Shown: piece after piece, positions 16,023 through 24,802 of the stretch
How positions within the stretch are numbered: the first letter of the stretch is position 1
Layout of the letters: each line of letters starts with the position of its first letter
Assembly: GCA_002344205.1 (NCBI GenBank)
Contig: DDSZ01000039.1
Location: 372-41,701, forward strand
Reading direction: 5' to 3'
From: Opitutaceae bacterium UBA2377
GTDB taxonomy: Bacteria > Verrucomicrobiota > Verrucomicrobiia > Opitutales > Opitutaceae
DNA: 41,330 nt
The notes under the pieces: model-generated
Told to the model about the DNA's origin: nothing
Seen by the model: the letters and a program-made list of their open reading frames with translations, nothing else
Databases searched by the model: none
Program-made: the position numbers and the translations under genes

Positions 16023-16098
16023 GGTAGGGCCCGACCTCCGGGCGGGCCGCATGGCGCTTCGGTGCATGTTACGGCCCGCCCGGAGGTCGGGCCCTACC
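16023..16098. repeat. perfect 27-bp inverted repeat between lysC and thrC
   Basis: Arms 16023-16049 and 16072-16098 are exact reverse complements, with a 22-base spacer. Each arm is itself a near-palindrome of the family seen at 12199-12225 (GGTAGGGCCCG...CGGGCGGGCCG). The arms could form either one long stem or two short hairpins. It lies 52 bases past the lysC stop and 31 bases before the thrC start on the transcribed - strand. No T-run follows, so it looks like a REP-type element, not a terminator. It may affect mRNA stability between the two genes. Confidence 0.85.
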
Positions 16099-16125
16099 AT
16101 CAGGCAGCCTGATCTTAAGCATGAC

Positions 16126-16149
16126 ATCTGACTTCTGGCTTCTGCCTCC
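16126..16149. repeat. short tandem 7-mer repeat next to lysC stop
   Basis: Three adjacent near-copies of a 7-mer (ATCTGAC, TTCTGGC, TTCTGCC at 16126-16146), followed by a partial fourth. They end exactly at the lysC stop codon (16150-16152). On the - strand this is an AGAAG-rich sequence directly downstream of the gene. It may be a simple-sequence tract. No function is evident. Confidence 0.45.
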
Positions 16150-17373
16150 TCAGACCCCGAGCTGGCTGAGCTGGAAGGCTTCGTGGGTTACCCGGGCGGC
16201 CTCGTCGGCGCGGTCGAGATCAATGACGATGGAGATTTTGATCTCCGAGGTCGTGATGAGCTCGATGTTGATACCCACGTCGGCCAGCGCCTGGAACAGC
16301 GTGGCGGCGACGCCGGAGTGCGTCTTCATGCCGACGCCGACGACGGAGAGCTTGGCAATGTGCTCGTGGATGGCGACCGCGCCGCCACCGATCTCGGCCA
16401 GCACGGGCTCAAGCACTTTCTGCGCACGGTGGGAATCACCCTGCGGGACGGTGAAGGTGAGGTTGGCCACGCCGTGGCGCGGCACGTTCTGCACGATCAT
16501 GTCCACCAGGACGTTCGCATCGGCGAGCGCCCGGAACACGCGCGCGGCGGAGCCGGGCTTGTCCACGATGTTGCTGACGATGACCTTGGCCTGGTCCTTG
16601 TCCACGGCGACGCCGCGGACGACGACCTTTTCCATGTAGGCGACTTCTTCTTTCACGATGGTTCCTGGGTTGTGGTTGAAACTGGAGCGGACTTCGAAAA
16701 CGACGCCGTATTTCTTGGCGAACTCGACGGAGCGCGACTGCATGACCTTCGAGCCGGAGGAGGCCAGCTCGAGCATCTCGTCGTAGGAGATTTCGTTGAG
16801 CTTGCGCGCGGTCTTCACCACGCGCGGGTCGGCGGTATAGACGCCGTCCACATCGGTGTAGATCTCGCATTTGTCGGCCTGCAGCGCCGCGGCCAGCGCG
16901 ATGGCGGTGAGGTCGGAGCCACCGCGGCCGAGCGTGGTCACGTGTCCGTCCTCGTTGATGCCCTGGAAGCCGGCCACGATGACGACCTTGCCCTGCTTGA
17001 GGTCCTTGTCGATCGGCTGGGCGTTGATGGTCTTGATCTTCGCCTTGGTGTGGACCTTGTCGGTGAAGATGCCGGCCTGCGCGCCGGTGTAGCTCACGGC
17101 ATCCACCCCCACGCCGTGCAGCGCCATGGCGGTGAGGGCGATCGTCTCCTGCTCGCCGATGGCGAGGAGCATGTCCATTTCGCGTTCGCTGGGATGCTCG
17201 CACACCGCCTTGGCGCGGGCGATCAGCTCGTTGGTCACGCCGGAGCGGGCGGAAACGACGACGACCAGCTCGTGGCCCTCGTCGCGCGTGGCCTTGATGC
17301 GCTCGGCGACCTTCTTGATGCGTTCGACGTCACCCACGGAGGTGCCGCCGTATTTTTGGACGATGCGTGGCAT
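16150..17373 (-). CDS. lysC: aspartate kinase
   Basis: A 407-residue enzyme phosphorylating aspartate, the entry to the lysine, threonine, methionine and diaminopimelate pathways. KYGGTS (residues 7-12) is the amino-acid kinase signature. GRGGSDLTAIALAAAL and the DVDGVYTADPR segment complete the active site. Two ACT domains fill the last third (about 265-407) and normally carry feedback control by lysine and/or threonine. It lies 11 bases downstream of hom on the same strand. Besides threonine it feeds diaminopimelate, which MurE in this window adds to the cell-wall precursor. The ATG is preceded by TTTTTCCGTCC and has no Shine-Dalgarno sequence. Confidence 0.97.
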   Translation of the reverse strand: MPRIVQKYGGTSVGDVERIKKVAERIKATRDEGHELVVVVSARSGVTNELIARAKAVCEHPSEREMDMLLAIGEQETIALTAMALHGVGVDAVSYTGAQAGIFTDKVHTKAKIKTINAQPIDKDLKQGKVVIVAGFQGINEDGHVTTLGRGGSDLTAIALAAALQADKCEIYTDVDGVYTADPRVVKTARKLNEISYDEMLELASSGSKVMQSRSVEFAKKYGVVFEVRSSFNHNPGTIVKEEVAYMEKVVVRGVAVDKDQAKVIVSNIVDKPGSAARVFRALADANVLVDMIVQNVPRHGVANLTFTVPQGDSHRAQKVLEPVLAEIGGGAVAIHEHIAKLSVVGVGMKTHSGVAATLFQALADVGINIELITTSEIKISIVIDLDRADEAARVTHEAFQLSQLGV

Positions 17374-17384
17374 GGACGGAAAAA

Positions 17385-18707
17385 TCAGTCGTTGAAATCA
17401 CCGATGCGCAGGAGCACCGGCTCGCCGATGACACTGGCGAGGCGCGCAACGTCGCGCAGGGTGGCGTTCATCGCCCGCTCGTGGCTCTCGTGGGTGGTGA
17501 GCACGAGCGAGGCGGCGCGGTCGTCCTCGCCGGGAGTCTGGATGACGCTCGCAATGCTGATGTGGTGCCGCGCCATGACCGAGGCGACGCGGGCGAGCAC
17601 GCCGGGCTGGTCCTTCACGGTGAGGCGCACGTAGTAGCGGCACTTGATGTGCTCGGGCGGCGCCAGCCGGCAGCCGTTGCGCGCCGGCAGCGTCTCGGCG
17701 GCGGTAAGATGAGAGCCCTTGCCGTGGACCAGCAGCGCGGCGGCGTCCGCAATGTCGCTGATGACGGCGCTGGCGGTGGCATCCTGCCCCGCCCCGCGGC
17801 CGATGTAGAGCGTGGTGCCGACGACATCACCGGTGACGGAGACGGCGTTGAAGACGCCGCTGACGTTCGCCACCACACTGCCCTCGGGGAGCAGCGTCGG
17901 GTGGACGCGCACGGAAAGCTCGTTGCTGTCGAGATCGCGGGTGATGACGGCGAGAAGCTTGATGCCGTAGCCGAGCATGGCGGCATTCTTGAAATCAGCC
18001 GGGGTGATGCGGGTGATCCCCTCGACCACCATCTGGCGCGGCTTGACCCACACCCCGTGCGCCAGCCAGGCAAGGATGGAGGCCTTGTGCGCGGCGTCCC
18101 AGCCCTCGACGTCGAGCGCCTCGTCGGCCTCCGCGTAGCCCAATCGCTTGGCCTCGTCGAGCACGCTGGCGTAGGGCGCGTCCTGCTCCTCCATCTGCGT
18201 GAGGATGTAATTGCAGGTGCCGTTGAGGATGCCGTAAATCCGCGGGAAGCGGTTGGCCACGAGGCCCTCGCGCAGGGCCTTGATAATCGGGATACCGCCG
18301 GCGACACTGGCCTCGAAAAGAAAATGGCCGCCATGCCGGCGTGCCGTCGCAAAGATCTCCGCGCCGTGGTCGCAGATGAGCGCCTTGTTGGCCGACACGA
18401 CGATCTTCCCGTGGCGCAGCGCGGTCAGCGTGACCTCACGGGCGAGCGAGGTGCCACCCATCAGTTCGCAGACGATGTGAATTTTGGGATCGGCCGCGAC
18501 CGCGAGGGCGTCGGTGGTGATACGGCCGGCGGGCAGGCGGACGGCGCGGGCCTTGCGGGGGTTGCGCACCGCGATGCGGTGGACCTCGATGCCGGCGCCC
18601 AGCCGCGATTCGAGGGCGCGGCGCGCGCCGGCGAGGTGTTTCCACACCCCCTGCCCGACCGTGCCGAAGCCGCACAGGCCGATGCGAATGACGTTGGGCG
18701 TGCTCAT
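17385..18707 (-). CDS. hom: homoserine dehydrogenase
   Basis: A 440-residue NAD(P)-dependent enzyme reducing aspartate semialdehyde to homoserine. The Rossmann motif is GFGTVGQG (residues 13-20). Other family marks are the SANKALI segment with the catalytic Lys, GILNGTCNYILTQME, the EADEALDVEGWDAAHK segment and a C-terminal ACT domain (about 355-435) for allosteric control by threonine. The frame is open upstream through plsY, but ATG 18707 overlaps the plsY stop as ATGA and gives the normal N-terminus (MSTPNVIRIG). It is followed by lysC after 11 bases. Confidence 0.96.
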   Translation of the reverse strand: MSTPNVIRIGLCGFGTVGQGVWKHLAGARRALESRLGAGIEVHRIAVRNPRKARAVRLPAGRITTDALAVAADPKIHIVCELMGGTSLAREVTLTALRHGKIVVSANKALICDHGAEIFATARRHGGHFLFEASVAGGIPIIKALREGLVANRFPRIYGILNGTCNYILTQMEEQDAPYASVLDEAKRLGYAEADEALDVEGWDAAHKASILAWLAHGVWVKPRQMVVEGITRITPADFKNAAMLGYGIKLLAVITRDLDSNELSVRVHPTLLPEGSVVANVSGVFNAVSVTGDVVGTTLYIGRGAGQDATASAVISDIADAAALLVHGKGSHLTAAETLPARNGCRLAPPEHIKCRYYVRLTVKDQPGVLARVASVMARHHISIASVIQTPGEDDRAASLVLTTHESHERAMNATLRDVARLASVIGEPVLLRIGDFND

Positions 18708-19378
18708 GCCTTGGGTTCCTCCGGGGACTTTTTCACAAAGCGGTTCTCGGTGCCGTTCAGCAGGCGCTTGATGTTCTCCCGGTGGCGGAAAATCACGAAG
18801 AGCGCGATCAGCGCCGTGAGCGTGATGACCAGCGGCGGCCGGTCCCGCAGCCACACCGTGAGCGGCAGCGAGAGCGCGGCCAGCATCGAGGCCAGCGACA
18901 CATAGCGGGAGGCGAAGAAAACCAGCGCCCAGACCGCGGCGGCGATGAGCGCACTGACCGGGATGATGACAAAAATCCCGCCCGCCCCGGTGGCCACGCC
19001 CTTGCCACCCTTGAACTTCGTGAAGCAGGAAAAGCTGTGCCCGAGCATGGCGCCGACGAGGCCGGCCACGCCGAGCAGCGTCCACCCTTCCCCGCCCACC
19101 ATGAAATCGAGCCCCCACTCCGGCATCTCGCAGGTGAACACCGCCTCGGTGCGGCCGAGCAACGCCCAGGCCGAGGCCACGGCGCCTTTCAGCGCATCGA
19201 GCGCGAACACCAGGTTACCCGGGCCTTTGCCGAGCACGCGGCGGACATTGGTCGCCCCGGGGTTGCGGCTGCCCACCTCGAAGATGTTCACGCCTTTCGC
19301 GCGCGCGACCAGATACCCGAAGGGCAGCGCGCCCAACAGGTAGCCGACGGCGAGAACGATGAGGTAGGCGACGAACAT
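18704..19378 (-). CDS. plsY: glycerol-3-phosphate acyltransferase PlsY
   Basis: A 224-residue integral membrane enzyme that transfers acyl groups from acyl phosphate to glycerol-3-phosphate, the first step of phospholipid synthesis. Motif 1 is GSRNPGATN (36-44) and is followed by a Gly-rich loop (GKGPGN). DALKG is at 61-65, and the later motif CFTKFKGGKGVATGAG holds the conserved GGKG. Several membrane segments are evident. It is embedded between serA (7 bases upstream) and hom (4-base ATGA overlap), an unusual lipid gene inside an amino-acid operon. Confidence 0.96.
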   Translation of the reverse strand: MFVAYLIVLAVGYLLGALPFGYLVARAKGVNIFEVGSRNPGATNVRRVLGKGPGNLVFALDALKGAVASAWALLGRTEAVFTCEMPEWGLDFMVGGEGWTLLGVAGLVGAMLGHSFSCFTKFKGGKGVATGAGGIFVIIPVSALIAAAVWALVFFASRYVSLASMLAALSLPLTVWLRDRPPLVITLTALIALFVIFRHRENIKRLLNGTENRFVKKSPEEPKA

Positions 19379-19385
19379 GCGAAAA

Positions 19386-20981
19386 TCAGAGCTGAATGAA
19401 CTTGGCCAGTTTGATGGCGCGGTGCGACTTCAACTCGCGCCGGGCCGGTTCGCTGGGCTCGCTGTCGAGGTTGATGACCATCAGCGCGGTCTGGCCGGGC
19501 TCCTGGCGGCTGAGCGACATGTTGGCGATGTTGACGCCGTCCTTGCCCAGCAGCGTGCCGACGTAGCCGATCATGCCGGGCTCGTCGTGATTCTCGATGA
19601 GCAGCAGCTTGCCGTGCGCCTCGACCTCGACGTCGCGGCCGTTGATTTCCACGACGCGCGGGCGGGCGGCTTTGCCGAGCAGCGTGCCGCGGGCCGAGTG
19701 CACCGTGCCATCGGCGGTCACGGCCTCGACCGACACGAGTTCGGTGAAGTCCACGTCGTCGGTGGACTTGAGCACCTCCATCTTCACGCCGAGCCGCTGA
19801 AGCGCGACCGGGGCGTTCACGAAATTCACGGAGTCACCGCTGATCCGGCGCAGGAAGCCGCGCTGGATGGCGCGGGTGACCGAGTTGGCGTCGAGGTCCA
19901 CGATCTTGCCCCAGTAGGTGACGCGGAGCGTGGCAATCTGCTGCGGCCCGAGCTGCTGCACGAGCGTGCCGAGCTTCTGGCCGAGGTCGAGGTAGGGCCC
20001 GAGGATCTTGAGCGCGGCGGCGTCGATCGAGGGCATGTTGACGGCGTTGCGGATCACGCCGCCCTTGAGAACGTCGGCAACCTGCTCCGCGACCTCGAGG
20101 CCGACGCTCTCCTGCGCCTCGGCGGTCGAGGCGCCGAGGTGCGGCGTGAGCGAGACATTGGGCAGCTTGCGCAGCTCATGGTCGGCCGCCAGCGGCTCTT
20201 CCTCGAAAACATCGAGCCCCGCCGCGGCGACGTGGCCGGACTTCAGGGCGGCGACCAGCGCCGACTCCTTGATGATGCCGCCGCGGGCACAGTTGAAAAG
20301 CCGGACGCCCTTCTTGCACTTCGCCAGCGCGGCCTCGTCGATCAGGTGCCGCGTGCTGTCCGTCATCGGCATGTGGACGGTGATGTAGTCGCTCTCCGCC
20401 AATAGCTGGTCGAGCGTCATGGCTTCGACCTGCATGGCCTTGGCGCGGCTGGGCGCGAGATAGGGATCGTAGGCCACGACGCGCATGCCGAAGGCCTGCG
20501 CACGCTTGGCCACCTCGCTGCCGATGCGGCCGAGGCCGACGACGCCGAGGGTCTTGCGGAAAAGCTCGATGCCGGAAAAGCCCTTGCGGTCCCACTTGCC
20601 GGCCCGCATCGAGGCCGCCGCCTGCGGCACCGGCCGCGCGCCGCAAAGGATGTGCGTGAACGTCAGCTCGGCGGTCGCGATGGTGTTGCCGGAGGGCGTG
20701 TTCATCACGATGACGCCGCGCTCGGTCGCCGCCTCCACGTCCACGTTGTCCACCCCCACGCCGGCCCGGCCCACGACCTTGAGCCTGGGCGCCGCGGCCA
20801 TCACGGCGGCGGTGATCTTCGTCTCGCTGCGCACGACGATCGCCTCGACGTCTCCGACCAGCCCGAGCACCTGCTCCGGACTGGAGCCGTAGGCTTCGAC
20901 CACCGTCAGACCGGGCTGACGGCGCAAATACTCCACCCCACTGGCGGATATCTTGTCGGCGACGAGGACTTTCACGCGCAT
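19386..20981 (-). CDS. serA: D-3-phosphoglycerate dehydrogenase (long, ACT-containing form)
   Basis: A 531-residue enzyme oxidising 3-phosphoglycerate to 3-phosphohydroxypyruvate, the first step of serine synthesis. The catalytic and NAD domain has the GxGxxG motif GLGRIG (149-154), the MPMTDSTRHLI segment, NCARGGI and the catalytic HLGAST His. An intervening ASB domain (about 320-450) and a C-terminal ACT domain with HDEPGMIGYVGTLLG make the long type that can be serine-regulated. The frame runs open upstream to 21116, but ATG 20981 gives the standard N-terminus MRVKVLVAD. It heads the serA-plsY-hom-lysC run. Confidence 0.97.
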   Translation of the reverse strand: MRVKVLVADKISASGVEYLRRQPGLTVVEAYGSSPEQVLGLVGDVEAIVVRSETKITAAVMAAAPRLKVVGRAGVGVDNVDVEAATERGVIVMNTPSGNTIATAELTFTHILCGARPVPQAAASMRAGKWDRKGFSGIELFRKTLGVVGLGRIGSEVAKRAQAFGMRVVAYDPYLAPSRAKAMQVEAMTLDQLLAESDYITVHMPMTDSTRHLIDEAALAKCKKGVRLFNCARGGIIKESALVAALKSGHVAAAGLDVFEEEPLAADHELRKLPNVSLTPHLGASTAEAQESVGLEVAEQVADVLKGGVIRNAVNMPSIDAAALKILGPYLDLGQKLGTLVQQLGPQQIATLRVTYWGKIVDLDANSVTRAIQRGFLRRISGDSVNFVNAPVALQRLGVKMEVLKSTDDVDFTELVSVEAVTADGTVHSARGTLLGKAARPRVVEINGRDVEVEAHGKLLLIENHDEPGMIGYVGTLLGKDGVNIANMSLSRQEPGQTALMVINLDSEPSEPARRELKSHRAIKLAKFIQL

Positions 20982-21157
20982 AGTAGCCGGCGAGGGAAAC
21001 GTCCGGGTATTGAAAACGCAAATAAACAAACGGCACCGGGCGCCGGCCCCCTTGGTTATGACACGGATACCCCCTCCGGAGGGGTCCCTCTCGTGCCCTC
21101 CAAGCACCCGCTGCAATGTGGGGTTGCCCGGGGCGGTTGTTCCGCTATCGCTGCGGC
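20982..21157. other. divergent intergenic region (serA / HD-domain gene) with 14-bp palindrome
   Basis: 176 bases between two divergent starts, so promoters for both are expected here. CCCCTCCGGAGGGG at 21071-21084 is a perfect 14-bp palindrome and could be an operator or simply GC bias. An AT-richer patch (21013-21029) could hold a serA promoter on the - strand, but I see no hexamers close to consensus. Confidence 0.35.
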
Positions 21158-21763
21158 ATGTCCTCCCCTGCCGACCGTCTCGTCCGCCAGATGCGCTTCA
21201 TCGTCGAAGCCGACAAACTGAAGGAAGTGTTCCGGCAAACCTTGGTCACGCAGAGCCGCCGGTCGGAGAACAGCGCCGAGCATTCCTGGCACTTCGCGCT
21301 GATGGTCATCACGCTGGCGGAACACTCCAACCACCGCCCGCTGGATGTCCTGCGCATCCTCAAGATGGTGCTCATCCACGATCTCGTGGAAATCGACGCC
21401 GGCGACACCTTCGCCTACGATGTCGTCAACATGGCCGACCAGCACGAACGCGAAGCCCGGGCGGCCGACCGGATCTTCGGCCTCCTGCCCGCCGACCAAG
21501 CCGCCGAGTTCCGCGCGCTCTGGGACGAGTTCGAATCCAAGCAGACACCGGAATCGCGCTTCGCCGCCGCGTGCGACCGTTTTCACCCCATGCTGCTCAA
21601 CTGTCTCACCGAGGGCCACGCCTGGCGGAAACACGGCGTCACCCACGACAAAGTCCTCGCCCGCAACGCGCATGTCGCCGACGGCTCCCGCACGATCTGG
21701 GAATACGCCGTGCGCATGATCGACGAAGCCGTGGGCAAGGGACATCTGCCGCCTAAACCCTAG
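21158..21763 (+). CDS. HD-domain hydrolase (HDDC2/YfbR-like, predicted 5'-deoxynucleotidase)
   Basis: A 201-residue protein of the HD phosphohydrolase superfamily, closest by motif to the HDDC2/YfbR-like deoxynucleotidases. Metal-binding residues visible are H42 in SAEHSWHFAL and H74-D75 in LIHDLVEIDAGDTFAYD. C-terminal residues (NAHVADGSRTIWEYAVRMIDEAV) follow the family. It probably removes phosphate from deoxynucleoside monophosphates, but the substrate is an inference. ATG 21116 is also possible. I chose 21158 because it matches the usual N-terminus (RLVRQMRFIVEADKLK). It stands alone, divergent from serA and convergent with the LysE-family gene. Confidence 0.85.
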   Translation: MSSPADRLVRQMRFIVEADKLKEVFRQTLVTQSRRSENSAEHSWHFALMVITLAEHSNHRPLDVLRILKMVLIHDLVEIDAGDTFAYDVVNMADQHEREARAADRIFGLLPADQAAEFRALWDEFESKQTPESRFAAACDRFHPMLLNCLTEGHAWRKHGVTHDKVLARNAHVADGSRTIWEYAVRMIDEAVGKGHLPPKP

Positions 21764-21851
21764 CCGCCTCCTTTCCTCCTCCGAGCATAGCCCCGCATTC
21801 ACTTTCCCTTTATAGGTGAAATGCCATTGAAGCAAAACACGCCAAATCCAC

Positions 21852-22487
21852 TCAGCCTAAATTCGCGAACAGCAGACTCGCGGCGAAACCAAGGAAAATG
21901 ACGCCGAGGGCGCGGTCGATCCAGTGACCGTGGCGCAGAAATTTGTTCCGGACCTCCGGGCGTGTGAACAGCAGGGAAACAAGCGAGAACCACCCCATCG
22001 TCGTGAGAATCATCCACAGCCCGTAGCCCGCCTGCACGAGCTTGGGCGTGGCCGGACTCACCGCGACCGGGAAAAGCGCGAGGAAAAACAGCGTGGCCTT
22101 GGGGTTCAGGGCGTTGGTGAGAAAGCCGGTGACAAAGGCCGCGCGGTCCGAAGGCAACCCGCCGCCAACCGCCGCCGCAGGCTCGCCGGCTTGGCGCGGC
22201 CGGCTGCGCAGGGCCTGCACGCCGAGCCAAGTGAGGTAAGCGGCGCCGGCGTATTGGAGCATCCCGAACGCCGTGGCCGAGCCCCGCAACAAGAGCGCCA
22301 TCCCCAGCAGCGAATAGGCGATGTGCAGCGAGATTCCGCTGCCGATACCGATGCTCGTCCACACCGCCACCCGCCGGCCATGGGCGAGGCTTTGCCGCAG
22401 CACGATGGCGAAGTCCGGACCCGGGCTCGCCACCGCCAGCAAGTGGGCCGCGGAAACCGTGAGGAACTCGACCCAATAGGTGCCCAT
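21852..22487 (-). CDS. LysE/RhtB family amino-acid exporter
   Basis: A 211-residue membrane protein with about six hydrophobic segments. The N-terminal signature AVASPGPDFAIVLRQSLAHGRR holds the GPD motif of the RhtB/LysE family, and GAAYLTWLGVQALRSR is the second conserved block. These carriers export amino acids such as homoserine, threonine or lysine. The substrate cannot be told from sequence, although a threonine pathway cluster lies nearby on the same strand. The gene is followed by a 24-base gap to the TPR lipoprotein gene upstream of it on the same strand, so the two may be co-transcribed. Confidence 0.9.
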   Translation of the reverse strand: MGTYWVEFLTVSAAHLLAVASPGPDFAIVLRQSLAHGRRVAVWTSIGIGSGISLHIAYSLLGMALLLRGSATAFGMLQYAGAAYLTWLGVQALRSRPRQAGEPAAAVGGGLPSDRAAFVTGFLTNALNPKATLFFLALFPVAVSPATPKLVQAGYGLWMILTTMGWFSLVSLLFTRPEVRNKFLRHGHWIDRALGVIFLGFAASLLFANLG

Positions 22488-22510
22488 CCGCGCAGGGGTG
22501 CTTGCGGCGG

Positions 22511-23017
22511 CTACAGCGCCTGCGCCTTGAAGCCGGGATCGGCGATCATCCGGTCAAACGCCTCGGGTGTCAGCTTTTTCACGCCGGGGTTGTCGCCATG
22601 GTCGGCCTGCGCCTGCTTGAGAAGCTTCAACGCCGTCTTGGTGTTGCCCAGCAGCGCCTCGACATAGATTTGCTGGAGCAAGGGCTGCGGATTCTTGCGG
22701 TCGGCCTTGTAGGCCGCGGCGTAAGCCTTGGCTGCCTCGGTGTAAGCCTGACGCGCCCCGTCGCGCTTGTCGGCCCGCCGGCGCAGCGCGCCCAAATCCA
22801 GCCAATAGGAACCGTCGTCCGGACAGAGGGCGGTGGCTTTGGCGTAAAGCTCTTCGGCCCGGCCGAAGTCGCGCATGGCGAGGGCAAACTCGGCCTCGCT
22901 GACGAGGCTGGCCGCCTCTTTGCGCTGGAGGGAGGTGATCTCCGGGGCTTTCCTGGCGCAGGCCGTGAAGGCCAAGAGGAGGACGGTGGCGGTGGCTGCA
23001 GCAAGCAGGCGTGACAT
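22511..23017 (-). CDS. small TPR-repeat protein, probable lipoprotein
   Basis: A 168-residue exported protein. The N-terminus has a basic start, a hydrophobic core (LLAAATATVLLLAF) and Cys20 after FTA, a slightly atypical lipobox (Phe at -3). The mature part is helical with about three tetratricopeptide-like repeats (EAEFALAMRDFGRAEELYAKA, then DLGALRRRADKRDGARQAYTEA, then QIYVEALLGNTKTALKLLKQA). Such proteins act as assembly scaffolds, but the partner is unknown. ATG 23035 in frame would add six residues. I prefer 23017 because it gives a cleaner signal peptide. It follows the PilB/GspE gene on the same strand by 67 bases. Confidence 0.8.
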   Translation of the reverse strand: MSRLLAAATATVLLLAFTACARKAPEITSLQRKEAASLVSEAEFALAMRDFGRAEELYAKATALCPDDGSYWLDLGALRRRADKRDGARQAYTEAAKAYAAAYKADRKNPQPLLQQIYVEALLGNTKTALKLLKQAQADHGDNPGVKKLTPEAFDRMIADPGFKAQAL

Positions 23018-23084
23018 AGGAAGGACCAATGCCATTGGCGGGAAGTCCCGCGGCAGGCAAGCGCAGTCCGCGCCGGCGGCCGGC

Positions 23085-24797
23085 TTAGAGATCCACGGGG
23101 GCGGTCGCGATCGCCTCTTCCAAGGTGGTGGTGCCTTCTTTGACCTTGAGCAGGCTGTCCTGGTGCAGGGTCTTCATGCCGCCGCGCATCGCGATTTTCT
23201 TCAGCTCGGCGGTCTCGAGGCCTTTGTTGATGCCCTCGATCAGCTCCTCGTTGGTGACCATGAGCTCGTGGATGCCGACGCGGCCCTTGTAACCGCTGCC
23301 ACCGCACTTCGGGCAACCCTTGGGCGAATGCTTGTAAATCGTGCCGCTCCAGCCGATGCCTTTTTCAAGCAAGGCTTTTTCGCGCCCCTGCGGCTCATAG
23401 GGCTTGCGGCAGGTCTTGCAAACGCGGCGCATCAGCCGCTGGGCGCACACGCACAGGAGCGACGAGGAAATCATGAACGGCTCCACGCCCATGTCGGTGA
23501 GACGGGCGATGGTGCCGGGGGCGTCGTTGGTGTGGAGCGTGGAGATCAACAAGTGACCCGTGAGCGCAGCCTCAACGGCGATGTTGGCCGTCTCTTTGTC
23601 GCGGATCTCACCCACGAGGATGATGTCGGGGTCCTGCCGGAGATAGGCGCGCAGGGCGCTGGCAAAAGTCAGGCCGATCTGCCGGTGCATCTGCATCTGG
23701 TTGATGCCGGCGAGCGTGTATTCGATGGGGTCCTCGGCGGTGCGGATGACGATCTCCGGCGAGTTGATCTCGTTGAGCGCGGAATAGAGCGTCATCGATT
23801 TGCCGGAGCCGGTGGGCCCGCAATGCAGGATCATGCCGTAAGGCTGGCGGATGACTTCGCGATACTTGGTCAGGTTGGCATCGGAGAAGCCCAGCGCGGT
23901 GAGCGGCAGCGTGGACTTCTGCTTGTCGAGGATACGCATGACCACGCCCTCGCCGTGGTTGAGCGGCGCGGTCGAAACGCGAAGGTCGAGGTCGAGCGAC
24001 TTCTTGGTGTATTGCTTGAAGACAATGCGACCGTCCTGCGGCAGGCGCCGCTCGGAAATGTCGAGATTGCACATGATCTTCAACCGGGCCACGAGCGCCG
24101 GGCCGACCATGCCGGGCAGCCGCAGCTTTTCCTGACAGAGGCCGTCCACCCGGTAGCGCACGATGACCTCCTTCTCCTGCGGCTCGATGTGAATGTCGCT
24201 CGCGCCCATGTAATAGGCGTCCTCGATGATCCGGTTGGCCAGCTGGATGATCGGGCCGGACTCCTCGTTGACGAGATCCTCCTCGATGGATTCGGAGCTG
24301 CCACCGCCAAACTCGGCGCCGATCTGCTGCACGACGTCGTCGAAACCCGCCGCCTGCTGCTGGCCGCCCTTGGTAAACTTCTCCCGGATGTCGCGCTCGC
24401 GCCCGAGCAGGCGGATGACGCGCATGCCGGTGAGTTCCTGGATCTTCGTGGGCAGCGTGACCTCGAAGGGATTGGCGAAGGCCACGAGCAGAAATTCGCC
24501 GACCTGGCCGACCGGCAGGACAAGATTCTCCTGACAAAAATCCTGCGGGACGCGCTCAAAGGTCGTGGCGCTCAGGCGGTAGCGGGCAACGTTGTAAGGC
24601 GCGATGTTCAGCGCCCGGGCCTTGGCCACCAGCAGTTGGAACGGCGAGATCTTGTATTCCTCCTGCAGCAGCTTGTCCAAGGCGTCGCCGTTGAGCTCGA
24701 CGGGGCTGGCGGCCACGGCGTCGCGCTGCTCCTCGGAGAGGCGCTCCATGGCGACGAGCTTGGCGACGATCTGCGACTGGACTTTACCGAGGGGCAT
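23085..24797 (-). CDS. type II secretion / type IV pilus assembly ATPase (GspE/PilB family)
   Basis: A 570-residue cytoplasmic hexameric ATPase driving pilin or pseudopilin assembly. An N-terminal MshEN/T2SSE-N-like domain (about 37-135) is followed by the ATPase core with Walker A GPTGSGKS (327-334), an Asp box ([10 protein letters not shown]), Walker [13 protein letters not shown] (389-400) and a His box ([10 protein letters not shown]). A zinc-binding tetracysteine is present (C460, C463, C495, C498). The tetracysteine favours assembly ATPases (PilB/GspE) over retraction ATPases (PilT). No other secretion or pilus genes lie in the window except the companion gene immediately upstream, so PilB versus GspE cannot be decided. 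Confidence 0.93.
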   Translation of the reverse strand: MPLGKVQSQIVAKLVAMERLSEEQRDAVAASPVELNGDALDKLLQEEYKISPFQLLVAKARALNIAPYNVARYRLSATTFERVPQDFCQENLVLPVGQVGEFLLVAFANPFEVTLPTKIQELTGMRVIRLLGRERDIREKFTKGGQQQAAGFDDVVQQIGAEFGGGSSESIEEDLVNEESGPIIQLANRIIEDAYYMGASDIHIEPQEKEVIVRYRVDGLCQEKLRLPGMVGPALVARLKIMCNLDISERRLPQDGRIVFKQYTKKSLDLDLRVSTAPLNHGEGVVMRILDKQKSTLPLTALGFSDANLTKYREVIRQPYGMILHCGPTGSGKSMTLYSALNEINSPEIVIRTAEDPIEYTLAGINQMQMHRQIGLTFASALRAYLRQDPDIILVGEIRDKETANIAVEAALTGHLLISTLHTNDAPGTIARLTDMGVEPFMISSSLLCVCAQRLMRRVCKTCRKPYEPQGREKALLEKGIGWSGTIYKHSPKGCPKCGGSGYKGRVGIHELMVTNEELIEGINKGLETAELKKIAMRGGMKTLHQDSLLKVKEGTTTLEEAIATAPVDL

Positions 24798-24802
24798 GGG
24801 CG

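Noticed and set aside
16183..18905. Two long open frames on the + strand opposite lysC and hom
   Set aside because: Both are antisense to clear housekeeping genes and show no domain or start signal.
19991..20002. GGTAGGGCCCGA inside serA, matching the first 12 bases of the palindromic repeat
   Set aside because: It is within coding sequence for LGPYLDL, lacks the second half of the palindrome and is explained by codon use.
21071..21084. 14-bp palindrome CCCCTCCGGAGGGG as an operator
   Set aside because: It is kept only as a note. There is no second copy in the window, and GC-rich palindromes of this size arise by chance in such sequence.
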